64,000 nucleotides of DNA, taken from assembly GCA_013399015.1 (NCBI GenBank), contig VWZX01002268.1, positions 248,001 through 312,000 of the forward strand. Reading direction: 5' to 3'. The translations under genes were made by a program, and so were the position numbers. The first letter of the stretch is position 1; the number at the start of each line of letters is the position of its first letter. The notes under the pieces were generated by a model that did not search any database, was not told the origin of the DNA, and saw only the letters and a list, made by a program, of their open reading frames with translations. This DNA comes from Galbula dea (lineage: Eukaryota; Chordata; Aves; Piciformes; Galbulidae). This document shows, piece after piece, positions 39,501 through 53,548 of the stretch.

Positions 39501-42500
39501 TGATTTGCTTTGAGAGGTATGAATAATCTGAGGTTCTGATGTCATGTCCCTTCATACAGAGAAGCAAATCAATGCATTATAAGACAATCCTGTATTTCAT
39601 CCCCAAATTTAATTGGTAAAACTCATGAATTAAATTATGATGAAGTCAGTACATTTATCTATATAGTACCAGCTAATTGTTAGAAACATATCACCAATAA
39701 AATAAAAGAGTAATTAAGTCTTCTTGTTATCTTCATTCAGCCCTGAAAACAACATCCCCCTAGTAGGATTATCCATATGAGAAAGTAATCTAATGTCCTC
39801 TGATGTCCTGTACCAATTTGTCATTCTGAGTTTTGAGCCTCTCCTGACTCAAGAAACCATGCAAAATGTTAGAAATTCTGTTCGTTATATCTTGCTGACC
39901 ACAGATATACATAGATGGTAAAATCTGAGGGACGCAGAAGGGATTATCTTAAATTTATAAGTGACTGGGTTAATACAAAATTTAACTAATCTTAATTTGA
40001 CATGCTTTTATAAAATCAAAATTCACAATATCAGAATATGCAGAATATATTTCTTCAAGACTAAATACCTGGCTTTAAAACTGGAAGCACTTCTGTATCC
40101 ATATATGTAGAGATCTTTGAACTGAGGGCTAGTTATCTCCTGATGCAGATAGAGCTGTAACTGAATTATTTATCACCATTAAAATTATTTCTAGATGCAC
40201 ACCTATATTTATTGACATCTTTCTATCTTTAAAACCTATGCTATTTTTACTTTGAAGAGGTTATTAAGAAACTAGATGTATTAGTGGTTATGAAATAACC
40301 AATCAGTGATAAACTTAAAAAGGAAGAGGTTATTCCTATGTGCATAAGAGAAAAGCTAAAAAGAAAAACAACAAAAACAAAAATTGTCAAGTACAATTTC
40401 ATATCTCCTAACCATAAGGAAGTGTGTACGGAAGTGTGGTCTCAATGTCAGAGAAGGAAATAACTTTCCATGATGAAGTTTTCATGACAATTGTAATAAT
40501 CAGTTTTGCAAAACATATTTACTGTAAAAAGTACTTTTTATTCTGGGACATAGTTTCATCATGCTGTCTGGTTTTAAAGATTAAAGAATGCCCATCCTTA
40601 GGAAACACTGAAGGAGCAAACCTCTGCAGAGGAAAGGAACCAATTTTCTTTTATATTTTCTTTTATCTGTTTTGATACAATTTAATTGTCATGACTCAGA
40701 TAGACATTTCATGTTATTATTTTTTGTTATTATCTGGACAGGGAGTACAGTTTAATGGAAGCTACTGTAAATGGGAAAATATTTGTCACTCATAGGAAAT
40801 TTTGGAAAACATCATTATGTCCGTACCACACAGAATTGTTAATATAAACCAGAAAATAAAATGTATTTTGAAAGCAAGAGGCATAAAAATAGTTTCTATG
40901 GAGAATGCTGTAGACTTTAAAATAAACTTTTGGTTCTAGTCACCTGAAACCATCAATGTTGTGGCTCAAGGGACATCCACTAACATTTATAGAGCACTGT
41001 TAACTATGTGGCTCTTTTCAGGCATAAACAGTTCTTTCTCTTGCTATACTGCCACCACTACTTGCACAGAAGTAGAATCCAGCTTGCATTTAAGTATGCT
41101 GGTCACTGATGGATTCCCTAAGTTAAGAAGAAACTAGCAATGTCACTGACCTTAGAAAGTAATTTGTGTGTTGCTTCCAGGACTGTTGCATACATGACAA
41201 ACTAGTAGGAAAAATATCTGGCTCATAAAGCAGAGCTGGGGAATTAGTGAAATGTGAAGACCTTTTTTATTTCCAAGATGGAAAGATTAATAATGAGTTC
41301 CATCAGAGGAAAACATTAATTTAATGTAGGGCCCACTATATTGGATTGCTGCTTTCTTGTTTCTTCTTTCCTTCTTCTCACAACATAGCTGGCCTGGACT
41401 TTGCACATCTTGTTAGTTTTGATTTCTGCCTAATAAAAATGTTACATAATGCTTTGAAAAAGTCCCCAGAAGAAGAGGAATAAAATTATCCTAACTTTTC
41501 ATTCTTATTACCTAAAATTCCAACTTCATATTGATAACCAAATATATTTTTTATATATTGTTCTACACAAATGACACTTATGAGTGGATTAACTTATTAT
41601 TTACTTATTTGCCAAGCAAGAATAAATAATTAAATAACAGGGCTAAATTAGAAGAGGTAAGAATTTGTCACACAAAGCAAATCTGAAATCTCTGGTTTAG
41701 GCAATGCCAAGCTTTCTTTCCTCATTTCCTGCGCCTTTCCCTTTCTTCCCTTGACAATTTGCCCTGGCACACACACAAGCAGCTCTGCTTGTAGTTCCTC
41801 CATAGCAGTCTTTGGCAGGGTCATTTTTACAACACAGTTTTAAGCCAAAGCTAAGCATTTTCACCTTTGAAAAACTGTATAAACACTCTGAAGTGAATTA
41901 GCCTGCTGTGGATGGAATTCGCGTAAGAAAGGTGAGAAAAACACTTGCTACGTTTTGGGAAAAGGGGATAAGGAGAATCACAAAAAGAAAGCAACACAGA
42001 AAAAGGGAAAAAATATGGAAATTATAGGAACATTTTAGAATTGAATGCTACAGCTTTAAAGAGATTGACTTTTCTGGAAGCTACTTGCTTCTGTTTTTCT
42101 ACACAAAAGCAGCAATTCAATCTTCTGCATACTATCCACATTAGTATGACTTGGAGCAGCCACTTCCCGAGCCTATACTTCCTTATTCCAGACCTGACAC
42201 CAGTAGCAATATTGGCTACATTAATGAATTTAGTGTGGTGGATACTCTCCCTGTTTGACGGAATAAGACATAAATGGAAAAAAGAAATAAATAAGATAGA
42301 TGTTTAATACCATGAAGCATAAGAACAAGAGAAAGATGCAATTAATTCTAAAAAGACATTTTCCATAGAGAATTCTGCTTACAGTTTTCAGGAACAGTGA
42401 AAACGTAGGAGAACCACACACAGTCTACCAACGTTACTCCCTGTTTTTGCTGTGGTGCTCAGTATTCCCTGAACACTTGAAGTCCCAAAACTTACTTTCT

Positions 42501-43010
42501 GGTTGTATTTTTTGAGTACATTATTTAAAAACGTTTCAAAATGTTGAAAACTATACAGAAAATTCATTTACATGTTCCCCAACACCCAAACTTATAATAT
42601 AATTATATCATTTCACTGAGGGAAGGAAGAGGGCAGTAAACCTGACTGACAGGCCAATGGAGGGAGATATGAAATTTAAATTAAAGACATAAATCTGGAG
42701 AATCTCTAATTAGCATAGTAGTTATATTTTTATCCAGTTAAAGGGTTTTCAAAATCAAATGGCATAACATACTTTTTAATGAACTCTTTCAAAATGCAGA
42801 TTTTAGGACACAACACAAAATACAGGAGGAAAATGTGGTAGCCTAGATCTGATTAAGTGATTTAAAAGTTTTATACCTTTTACTTAATTCACTGAAATTA
42901 CAGCATGAAAGGTTTAATTTAAAAATAATCTGCAAAAGTTACTGTTCATAAAAACAGTGATCAGAATAAATCTGTATTTGTGGCAATCAAGCATCATTTC
43001 TGTTTCTTTC

Positions 43011-43342
43011 CAGTACCTAAAGGGGGACTATAGGATAGAAAGGGAGAGACTTTTTAGGTGGTCAAATTGTGATAAGACAAGGGGGAATGGTTATAAGATA
43101 AAGGAGGGGAAATTTAGATTAGAGATTAAGAGGAATTTCTTTACCAGGAGGGAGGTTAGGCCCTGGAACAGGTTGCCCAGAGAGGTTGGGGAGGCCCCAT
43201 CCCTGGCAGTGTTTAAGGCCAGGCTGGATGTGGCCCTGGGTGACCTGGTCTAGTGATTGGCATTCCTGCCCATGGCAGGGGGTTGGAACTAGACAATCTT
43301 TAAGGTCCCTTCCAACCTGAGCCATTCTATGATTCTATGATT
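43011..43342 (+). mobile_element. CR1 LINE 3' end
   Basis: The plus strand encodes FRLEIKRNFFTRREVRPWNR and LPREVGEAPSLAVFKARLDV, then a TAG stop near the usual end of the reverse transcriptase. The 3' UTR has CCTGCCCATGGCAGGGGGTT and ends in CATTCTATGATTCTATGATT. It is one of the better preserved CR1 ends here. Confidence 0.95.
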
Positions 43343-43787
43343 AGTCATCCTCATTCAGGAGAAGTAATTTTAACCTAAATGGATACGCAGCACTTTCAGG
43401 ACTATAAGGGTTTTTGTCTAAAGCTGCAGTTTCTTATGTTGCTTGTTGTTGGCACTGATTAAATGCTTAGTATTGTTAGTCCAAATTCATGGCTTTTTTC
43501 CCTTAAGTTGTTTATGTGAGACTTTGTATTCATGAAACAACACAGAGTGATAAGTACTGCTAAACAGGATGGGTAGGATTTTCAACAGCGCTCAGCCCTG
43601 CAGAAATCCCTTCTTTTGCACTCACTGGAAGTGTCTGAAATGAGAACACGATTAAGTCAATACTAAAAAGTTTCAAAATCTCATTCTCTATATTTTGCCA
43701 AGTACAAATATATACACCCTAAAAAGGCAGCTTGCTATCTACATTTGCATTTAGCACTTAATAATAAGCAATTAAAACCTTTTTTCT

Positions 43788-43821
43788 AAAAAAACAAAAC
43801 AAACAAACAAACAAACAAACC
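43788..43821. repeat. (CAAA)n microsatellite
   Basis: Repeats of AAAC, at least five in a row, follow a short poly(A). Confidence 0.9.
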
Positions 43822-44140
43822 AGAAGAAGGCATACCCAACAGTATACTCTATCAACTAGCTTGTTCCCAAAAGCTAGTAGTCGGTGTTTTGCAGTCGCCC
43901 TTTTTGGCTCAGTTTCCAGTGAAATGAATGGTTAGATTTTGCTCTAATTACTCAGTTTGATTCCCTACAATAGGAGACACCAGAATGCTACAGAAGCCAA
44001 AGGCATACTTAAAACAAGTATGAGTCAGAGAGAAGCAGATCATGAGTGAAAGAGGGAAAAACTCCAATATACTATGCTTGAAAATGCATCCTGGTTTTCA
44101 AACATTTTGGAAGGGTGAGTTCTCAGTAGTGATAAACAAT

Positions 44141-44327
44141 GCCTACCCTAAGAATGCCGGAGCTTGTATCATCTCAGAAGCTAAGCAGGGTCGGGCCCGG
44201 TTAGTACTTGGACGGGACACCGCCTGGGAATACTGGGTGCTGTAGGCTTTCCTGCTGTGGCAGGGGGGTTGGACTAGATGATCTTTCGAGGTCCCTTCCA
44301 ACTCCTAACATTCTGTGAGTCTGTGAG
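44141..44327 (+). mobile_element. 5S rRNA-CR1 chimeric SINE
   Basis: The head (44141-44250) aligns with vertebrate 5S rRNA. It starts with the canonical GCCTAC, lacks about 11 nt right after, is diverged to about 44175, and then matches the last 75 nt with about five substitutions, ending TGCTGTAGGCTTT. Box A (GCTAAGCAGGGTC, about 44178-44193), the intermediate element and box C (GGACGGGACACCGCCTGGG, about 44210-44228) of the internal Pol III promoter are all present. The tail (44251-44327) is a CR1 3' UTR: GGTTGGACTAGATGATCT, GGTCCCTTCCAAC and a terminal ATTCTGTGAGTCTGTG repeat. A 5S head joined to a LINE-derived tail is the layout of 5S-derived (SINE3-like) SINEs; CR1 would supply the enzymes. 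It is not a working 5S gene: there is no T-run terminator at the end of the head. A one-off chimeric retropseudogene is the alternative. Confidence 0.9.
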
Positions 44328-46475
44328 AATTAATTAATGCTTATGGTTTATAGAATGGCACTTTACATCCAAAAGGTAATGGACCTTCTGGAAAATAAAT
44401 GGAGCTTGGAGAGGTTAGAGATAAGGCTGGGAATCCTGATGCATTCATTGCAAATTTACCAATAAAAAATAGTAAGCTGAATATTTAAGATGACTACAAT
44501 GAAACTGAGGTGGGAAAGTCTTTCTGTAGACAGATTCCAAATCACACAAAGAACACTCGCAAATCACACTCTTTTTCCAGCAATGTAAATTAAAAACCCT
44601 AAAAACTCATGTATCTCAGTTTAAAACCATTCAAAAGTTTCTCTAATTTGGATTTAAAAAAACATAAAACAGGAAATATCTTTTTCCTAATACCTCAATC
44701 AAAAAGAAAACATTTATTGTAAAGATCCATTTCACATCAGCTATCATCCAAATCTATAAATTGTTGTCAAATTCTTCAATCTCTTTGCCTTTTTTTTCCA
44801 CCACAGGAGTAGAAAAAGAAGTAGTTAATTGTTGTTCATATGATAATATCTGAGAAACTTCTGAAAAAAAAAAAGAAGAAAAAAATCCCTGTAATTCAAG
44901 GAAAGACTTAAATTTAATTGTCTAATTTTAAGTATGTGCTGAACTATCATTTATTTTAATGTGACTTCAGCTTTATGCTTAAAGCTATTGAAGACACTTC
45001 TTGCCTCCAAATGGGAGCAAGATATTCTTATAAAGGGTTAATATTTGTTTGCTCTGAATTTCTCTGCTTTCCTTTGGTTTTCTCCTCTCTGTTAATTTCT
45101 TTGTACTTTTAAGTGTTTTTTTATAACTCCACTTTACCAAATAAGCTTAAAAAATAATCTTCTAAAAAAAAATAACAAGAAAAGAAATTGGATTTTTTTT
45201 TAATTTGGAATTGCTTTTGCTCTAAAATATTCTGGGAGATAGTCTCTGGGAAATGTAAGACTGAAGCGTTCTATGGTAAAATAATTAAAACATCAATTCA
45301 AATAAATAACTGTATAATTGATGGATATATGAAAAATATTCTAATTCTGTGCTTAATTCCTCAGGACTTTTAGCTATTATGTTGGTTAATTTCTGAAGGC
45401 AAGACAATCCTACACATACACATCTATAGCATGCACATTTTACCTGTCTTTTATAATAAATGTAAAAGTAGGTATGCAGAGTGCAAGCTGATCTCTGTGA
45501 AATCTCTAAAATCTAGCTGAAGGGACTTCAGAACATTTTAAAAAGATGAATCTGCTGGAGGCTATCCAAGCTTTTACCTAAGTTAAAAACAAGCCACAGT
45601 CATGAGTTGATCAGATCTTCTTGAGCTTGCATGGTTTTTTTAGATAGCCTCTGGAAAGAAGGGAGGAAATACAAGAGTACTAAGGGAACAAGTAATTTAT
45701 GTTAGCTCTGTGGTAGCCAGGTAATTCAATCTAGCCACACAATTAACTTTACATATTAAGAAATTTGTCTTGTTCTTCAACTCCTGGGGGAATTTTGGCA
45801 TTTGGTTCAACAGGAAAAGAACAGGAAAGAGTTAATAGGATTATTTCACTGCAAATGAAATTAAACTTGTGTGTGCAGGATCAGACATAGAAGTAAGAAC
45901 ATACAGATAGATATTATGCAACAGGAAGTATAAATATTTCAATAATTTTCCCTAATACTTCAGCTCAGGATTACAGAATCCTTTGCAAATATTAATTAGT
46001 CTCTATGACATGTCTCTAGGGAATGAAAAGGAATTTTCTCTGTTTACAAAATGTTTTTCAAGTAGATGTGAAGCTGTAGAAATAAACTATAGAATTTTAT
46101 GTAAAGATTTGAGCATTTATTTTGCAATATACTATGCATTAAAAGTATTACACACACATAAGCAGAAAACAATGTGTAGCTTGCAATAAAAACTGGTTTA
46201 TATATGATGAAAATGATGCAGTTCAGAATTCACATGTCGTATTCACCTCATACAGTTTAGACCCACAAAGATTTTCAGAGCTGTCAGCTCTGTGAGAATG
46301 AATTAGCAAATGCAGGATAAATATTGTCAAAAGCCTGCCAAGAGTAACACACTAAAGAGGTGAGAGACTGACTTTTCATTATCAAAATGAGCCAATAATA
46401 AAGCAAAGGAACTATATCCACTACTTAATACTGAAATGAAATTTTTTGTGCTATTGTTGTGAACATTTCTTCTTT

Positions 46476-46512
46476 AAAAACACAAACAAACAAACAAACC
46501 AAAAAAAACCCC
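46476..46512. repeat. (CAAA)n microsatellite with poly(A)
   Basis: CAAA units are followed by eight A. Confidence 0.88.
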
Positions 46513-48312
46513 AAGCAAGCCCAAAAATTCTCAAACCCACACCAAAACCAAGGTCCAACTTTTTTTGTTTCAGCAGTTGTGTACAGTAAACAAAAGTAGC
46601 TGACTCTCCCAGCAATGTAGATGATAAAGAACGTCCAAGTGCATGCCAAGTTTTTCTGCAGATGCTGTAGCACAAAATAGAGCAGCTCTAATCCCTAACA
46701 GCACAAAGAGTTGCATTGGCTTGAACTCAGCCATGAAAAACAGAGCAGTTACTGGTTTGTGTTTGGTTTTGTTTTTGTTTTTTTTTCACAGCTAGCTGTT
46801 TCATGCACAGCCAGTGAACTATTTCTGATGCATTCATATTTTGGGAATTCACAAAAACAGGGAGAAGGAAGGGATAGATACCTACATAAAAATAAGATTC
46901 ACATTCTTCTTGAAATGCCTAGCCAGTGAATTGAGAGGAGTCATAAGCAAATCTAATTCCTGGAACAAGCCATACATTATTCAGCAACAGTTGTTTACTC
47001 CTGGTTATTCAACCAATCCCCAGTGTAACAAATTTAAGCCATGTTACGTTAATGAAAATATTTTCCATATCTATGAGAATATATGTTTAGTGCATACTTT
47101 TTTGACTCAGTAAAACACCTAAATAAAACTTTGTCTAGTTCTCTAACCTACAGTTTACCCAAACATACAGCCATGAGTCATAAAGATATGTAGCAAATCA
47201 TATGTTCAGGATGTGTTCTGTTTACTGGCTAAGTGTTGTTATTCAAACATTCCAAGTTGGTTTTAAAAAGCATTGGGAAATATAGAAATGTTATACTGAG
47301 TTGGAGATTAAATAATTTACTTAAAAAGCCACTGAAGCAACTGGAATTTGAGTCAAAGTACCTCTGAAGACTTGAGCATCTTAAATGTGAAATCTCCTAA
47401 ATCTGCTTGGCCACCATAAAAAGGACATTGCCTGAAATAAAGCCTGGGTTCCTTTAGCCGAGAAGAATAAGGACTAGGTATTCAGAAAAAGATTTATATG
47501 GAACTGCAAACAGATTAACATCTGGTGTGAATCAGCATCAGTCATGACACTGCTTTGGATTTGTTTTTGTTATTCCTGCTTAATACTTTTGAAGTTGCCA
47601 AGTGAAATTATTTATGTAAATCAGGACAAGTCATATAAATAACACTATACAAGATAGAACAATGTTAGGAAGATGAATTGGGAACCTTAGCTATGAATAT
47701 GCTATGTAAGATATCATCTTATCTTCCAGTGTGTGGATGTGGGTACTTAAATTTTAGCTTTATGAAAATTGTGATCTAGAAATCTCCTTTTCCACTGATG
47801 TCTTATTTAGGGAAGAAAATACACTGAATGATACTGAGTATCTTATGTAAAAGTTCCTTAGGTGCCCAAAATTTACTCTGAACATGCCTTGCTTTACTTC
47901 AATATGGATGGGATTGGAGGATGAACAGCTATTTGGTATTTAGCCTGGACTTGACCTAGACAGGATCAAGTCCATTCCTTTGCTTACATATTCAGAACAA
48001 CTAGTAAGCATTATCAAAATATATCTAATAGACTAGGTCTCATAAAATGCTATGAAGGTCACCACTTCCCTCTAAATACACCATGTGAATTTAACACTCT
48101 GCTCCTCTTTCTGTCCTTTAAAACCCCCCAGAGAACAAAAAAAAAGTGGAAACATTTAAATGAAGCTTATAATCATAGTATCGTTCCTGGTTCAGAAATT
48201 CTCTGTTCTGCCTGAGGAAATTCAGTTGTCTTATAGATTTCCCTGAACACCAGACTATGGTTATTGGATATTCTCCAGTCCTCCCTCTGCAGTTATTCTG
48301 TTGCTGTCTAGC

Positions 48313-48326
48313 AAAAAAAAAAAAAA
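48313..48326. repeat. Poly(A) run
   Basis: Fourteen A follow TAGC. No element was recognised next to it. Confidence 0.75.
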
Positions 48327-49666
48327 GATAAAAAAATAGAAAGATTATTGGGACAGAAGAGAGGATCAAGAACATAAGCCATAAAATGTCCTTGATTCTG
48401 GCACTAATAATCACTTAAATAACTTTGTTTTCTGTTTCTCTTAAGTTGTACATCAACACAAAAGATGACTCTGAAATCTTAAGTAAAATTCTCTGACTTG
48501 AGTACTATGATAGCTATTGGCCTATACAACTATAGCAGGCACAGAAAAAAACCTCAAAACCTCAGGGGGAAATTAAAAAAAAAAAAAGTTTATCTTTGTT
48601 TGAGCTTGTAATGGATGTAACAACTACATATCAGGACAGAACATTTGCATACACCTGAGACATTGTGAAAGTGCAGGACAAATACTAGAGCCTAAATCTG
48701 CTCTGGTCTGTTTTTCTACAACCTTGCAGGCCCTTTTCTAACTGCAAAATCATTATAAGAACAATTAAAAGGTGGAGCAAAAATATAATCAGTACCTTAC
48801 ACACTAAACAATAGCAATGTAGTGGAGAAGTATTTTATTAATAAACATTAAGTTCTTCATTGCAACAGTGATCATTCAGTACTGGCTATTTGACTGACCT
48901 CTTTATATACAGATTTGAACAGATACTAAGGCAAGGGGATGTTTGGTCTATTTTTTTCTGAGACTTCTGCTTGTTTCAATGTATTGTGTAGCTTGTATTT
49001 TACTGCAGCACAGGGAAGGGAGTTTAGGGTGCAGGTATCAAAATAACCAGTCCTGTCTGGCAAAGATTAATATTCCACCTGGTCCACATGAAATGTGGAT
49101 AAAACCACAGACTTTCTCGATGCATATTTGAAAGAAACTCAGAATAGTCACAGATTGGTTTTTACCAAATGCCTTATCTATAATGTGAGAATTAGCTTTT
49201 CTTTGGTTCATACAAGAAAAAAATCCTTCAAGAAACCACCAGATTTTTCTTCTTCTTTACAGACTGATAATTGATTAAAACATGAGGAAATCCTAGTTAA
49301 AGTATGCAGTTGCTTGTAACATTCAAGAGAAATATTTTATATTTTGGACTCTGTATTAAAAAAACAACAAAAATCAAACCAACTTTGAAGTTAATTAGTT
49401 AGATTATTGTTGCATGTATTTTTATTAATCATTAGCCAGTCTATTGAAACACCCTTAAGAGATTAAAAACTTTTGAAGTCTGGTTTATTTCCAGGCCAAG
49501 AGCTCCATAGAGAAGAAGTTGGATTCTTTGTCTCTGTGAATTTCCTTTTGTCATAAATGTCTTTGAAAAATGGACATAAATTGCTACTGTCGTTTGAAAT
49601 GCAAAATTATGATTTAGTATTGTTTATAGCAGCTGTGCTTTTCAAAATCACCAAGCAGTAGAAAAC

Positions 49667-49714
49667 TGGACCCACTGGGTCCTTTCCAACCGTAATGATT
49701 CTGTGATTCTGTGA
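49667..49714 (+). mobile_element. Short CR1 tail
   Basis: CTGGGTCCTTTCCAACCGTA and TGATTCTGTGATTCTGTG form the CR1 terminal repeat with about 30 bp of 3' UTR. The rest was never copied or has decayed. Confidence 0.75.
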
Positions 49715-52700
49715 CTTAACTACTTGCATGGTTTCCACCATAATTATGTGACAATATTCCTGAAATATTGACATATACAAGGTGTATGTAGTGCTATGTG
49801 CTACACAGAGACAGGAAAGACATAGATTTTGATTTGAAAAGGTTGCAGTCTAAACAAAAACCAAGATAGCACAAGGTGTGCAGACTAGAGAGCACAAGAA
49901 AATAAGAAGATAGTACTAATCACCTTTATGTGTTGTGGTGTCAGCTCAACAGATGCCTGACAGGTATCAGACTTGGAGAAACTTTAGCAAAGAAGCATCT
50001 GAAAAATGGATTGTTCATAGAGCATACTAATAAAAGCAACATGAATTCTTTTATTACCAGACTCATTTGCCAGATCTTGTTAAGGAAATACAGTTTTATT
50101 TTATGAATTATTGCACTAGCTGATTATTTTAGATGAATAACAGATCAGTACTGAGAAGCAGTATGCAACTTAATGTCTAATTGAAAAATATAATACTTTA
50201 CAATAATACAAAAAAACCTCTTGGATATTATTCCCTTATACATAGTAAGATATGCACGATTAAGTGGTTAGTATTTTACATCCACTCATATAAAAAAAGA
50301 GGATTTATCATGGATCCAATACTAACAGAAGTGTCCTTGGAATGAAGAGGTGTGGCTTCAGCTTTCTGCTTGACCAAGAAGTTCTCTAACTTTGAGAAGT
50401 CACTAGGGAATTCTTCAGGATATTTAAAAGGTATTTAGGGTCTGGAAATACAGATAAGTCACAGAGTGATTTTGAAAAACGTAGTAACTAATAGCTATTG
50501 AAATAATGGGACTTAGACATTTAGGCTTCTGTCAGTTCCACTAGGAACTTGCCTGAGTCATTAGGTACCTAAGTACCCTTAAAAAATTTAGCTCATAAAT
50601 GACTTACAGAAAGACTTTCTGCTTGCAAGCAAGATAATAGGTAATAGTATTTCCTCATGACATTGGTATAAGAAAACATACATTAAAGATTATAGTGCTG
50701 CTAGATACTAAAGCATGAGTTTTTATATCAATATGTAAGACAGACCATGGAGAAATACAATTACATAATATTAATGATGCAGTCCTATCTATACCATTTG
50801 CATACCATACAGACCAGCCTGTACCAGAGGTGACACTGCAGAATTAAAGGTGGTTTAAAGACTGCGACAAAAAGGATTAAGTGTATTGGAAAACAAGTTT
50901 GAATAGAAGTTGAAGAGAGTTGAAAAAAGAATACCGAAGACTAAAAATCCAGAAAGTAAATAAAAACCACCACACACAAAAAAACCCTAGTAGAAACATG
51001 TACTTTTTATCAATTTATATGTATTGACACATTAGGTTAATATGTTTTAGCTTTAGATGTTTTGTTTTTCTCCTTTCTTTCTGATGCATTATTTGTCACA
51101 TTTTGTAAGTAACAAATGCATTTTACATTAAAAAGTCATTATCTATGTGTGTTAAATTTCAAGGTACAGCTCTGTCTCTGATGCATTTTTTGTCATTGTT
51201 GTTAGTTTGTCCTGAATTGACTATTCTCTTTTCTCTCTAGCAACTGAACAGATCAAAGCAACACTTTGAATGCCTGAAAAATAGTAAAAGATATATAATA
51301 CTTCTTCATAGAAGTAGCAAGTATCTTAAGTATGATACTGATAAACAATAGGTTATAGATTAAGCAGCAGAATGCCCTGTAACCAACTATCATGCCAAGT
51401 CTACCTAAAAACTTAGGACTGATATACTGAAGGTTGTCTGTAAGTGGCTTTAAATATGTGAATTTAATGCATGGTATTGCTAATAACTGAAGGTTTCTGC
51501 TGAGGTAGAATTGAAATCTAGGTATTCTGCTGTAAACTTCCTTAGAAAGTATTTTTGTAGCTGAAAAAAAGTTAAAATAGACCTCCTTTTGCTTTAACTT
51601 TGCTGGGTTGAATGATTTTGCATTGAGATCTACAGATGGTTCCCTGAAGCTGCAATTCCCCATTATGTCTCAGCATGTCTGCAGTTCAGACATTGTCAGT
51701 AAAGAAGGCACTTGTAACTGTACATGGTTTAATTTTCTTTCACTATGTTCTTCTTAGAAAAATCACCTCCCATTCCCTTATCATTCACATGTCCCTCAAA
51801 GTACAAATGATTTCATACAATGCAAGCACAATACAGTAGCGGGCATGAGCCAAGGAGACCCATGAATGTAGCAGAATAGGGAAGCTTGCTGCAAGGGATG
51901 TTGGCCTTCATCGTGACTGCATTTTCTTGTTCTTCTCTAGTAGAGGAGAAAGAACAAGGACTCTTGTCAAAGACAGTATGAGCCTGAGAAATTTGTTATA
52001 AATTTAGGTAAAGTGGCAATGATAGGAATATTGAAGCTATCCTCGAAACATTTTCTATTCAGTGAGAAAGTGAAGACTTGCACTTTTGTTGAAAGTTTGT
52101 GTTACTCTTGTCTAACTTCTCTTACTAGCTTAGTATACACTGGTAAAACTTAATAGTGATGCATTTCTGGTATTCTTACAATTGTATAATTTAGCTCTTC
52201 AGGGAGGGAATAAAAGCAGAAAAAAAGATCAGCTATATTATGCAACAAAACATTAATAGGAGAATACAGATAGAATGAGCAAACTTCACACAGGCTGAAG
52301 AAAACATCCTAGGAAACTGAGAAGCATAAAGAAGATAATTTGAAAATTGTATGAAGTTTGTATGCAAATAAGGTGCTGTTGATCTTCCTTTCCTTACAGT
52401 ATATTCCACTAATTTGCCACAAGGCAATGTAAAAAGCAATAACAGTGAGCTAGTATCATAAGAAACCTTTGACTGTTCAAAGGGGACATTTAATCATTTA
52501 AGACTTACAATATAACGTAGTGTGAAATTGTTATAATATGGTGAGAAATGGCCTACTTAGCACAGAGGATGCTCCACTCTGCATGGCTGCTTTCTGCTCT
52601 GTGGAGCATCCAGCTTGCTCTGTACAGGTGAGGAGATAGGTTGGCTCACCAACAGATAAACCTCCCAGCTGAGGGGAGAAAACAGTAGGAGGATACCTAA

Positions 52701-53496
52701 AAGAATTATATGGTTTGCTATTGAAGTAATATTTGCATGGAAGTAGCAACTTTTAACACAAAGGATCACAAAGTGTATTATGAACTGAAATTCAAACTAC
52801 TTTATCCATCTCTATGGAGCAGCACCACTGGAGTCAGGCCAGAGCGTGTTGCCTTAAATACACACAGAAGGATCATTTGGCATTTTTTTTCCTCCTTTCT
52901 CATTCCCAACAGGGAAAGTCATCCATTGTTTGTGAAAGCTCAGAATTATGCTGAGATAAAAAGAATCCCCAAAACACTTCTCAAATAAGAACAAAACAGC
53001 CAACAAAATATATAAAAACCTACCACAAGGATTATAAGGGAAACAGTAACAAAAATTTATTTTGGTATGATTACACAAGCAGTTTCCATGCACAGGTGTC
53101 TGAATTGCATTGAAGAGGAGTAGTATTTCAAAGGCAAAACTAAGATCTTTAATTTAGTTACAGTTAACTAATAATCTACCATACAGTTTTTCTCAAAATG
53201 CAGATATGATTACTTTTTATTATTGTTTTTGCAGATATAGAACTATTTTTCCCAAATTCAGAGGTTTTGAAATTTGTAGAATGAGAGACCCCTGGGTAAT
53301 CCTCTCTTTCTGCCCTCCATTTTCTGAAAGGGAAGGTTTTTTAGGAGTTGACAGAAACAAACATACAGAAATATATGCTTTTACAAAGGACAGAGTTCAT
53401 GCCAGGTGTAAGTGAAAGAGGAAACACATGCAGATAACATGTTGTGTAACAGCAATTCAAGAACTTGCTGCCTCTCATCTGAAAAGTACTGATAGA

Positions 53497-53548
53497 TTGT
53501 AGGAAGTGAGCTAATTCAGAACTTGTAGGAAGTAAATTAATTCAGGAC
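53497..53548. repeat. 26-bp tandem duplication
   Basis: Two adjacent copies of a TTGTAGGAAGT...AATTCAG.AC unit differ at about four positions. Confidence 0.8.

Noticed and set aside
44130..44250. Reading the 5S match as a functional 5S rRNA gene
   Set aside because: The 5' part is deleted and diverged, the helix between the two ends is lost and there is no T-run terminator after the head.
51253..51663. 136-codon minus-strand frame
   Set aside because: It lies in intron 1 with no recognisable domain, no sign of a retroposed gene and no coding-like composition.
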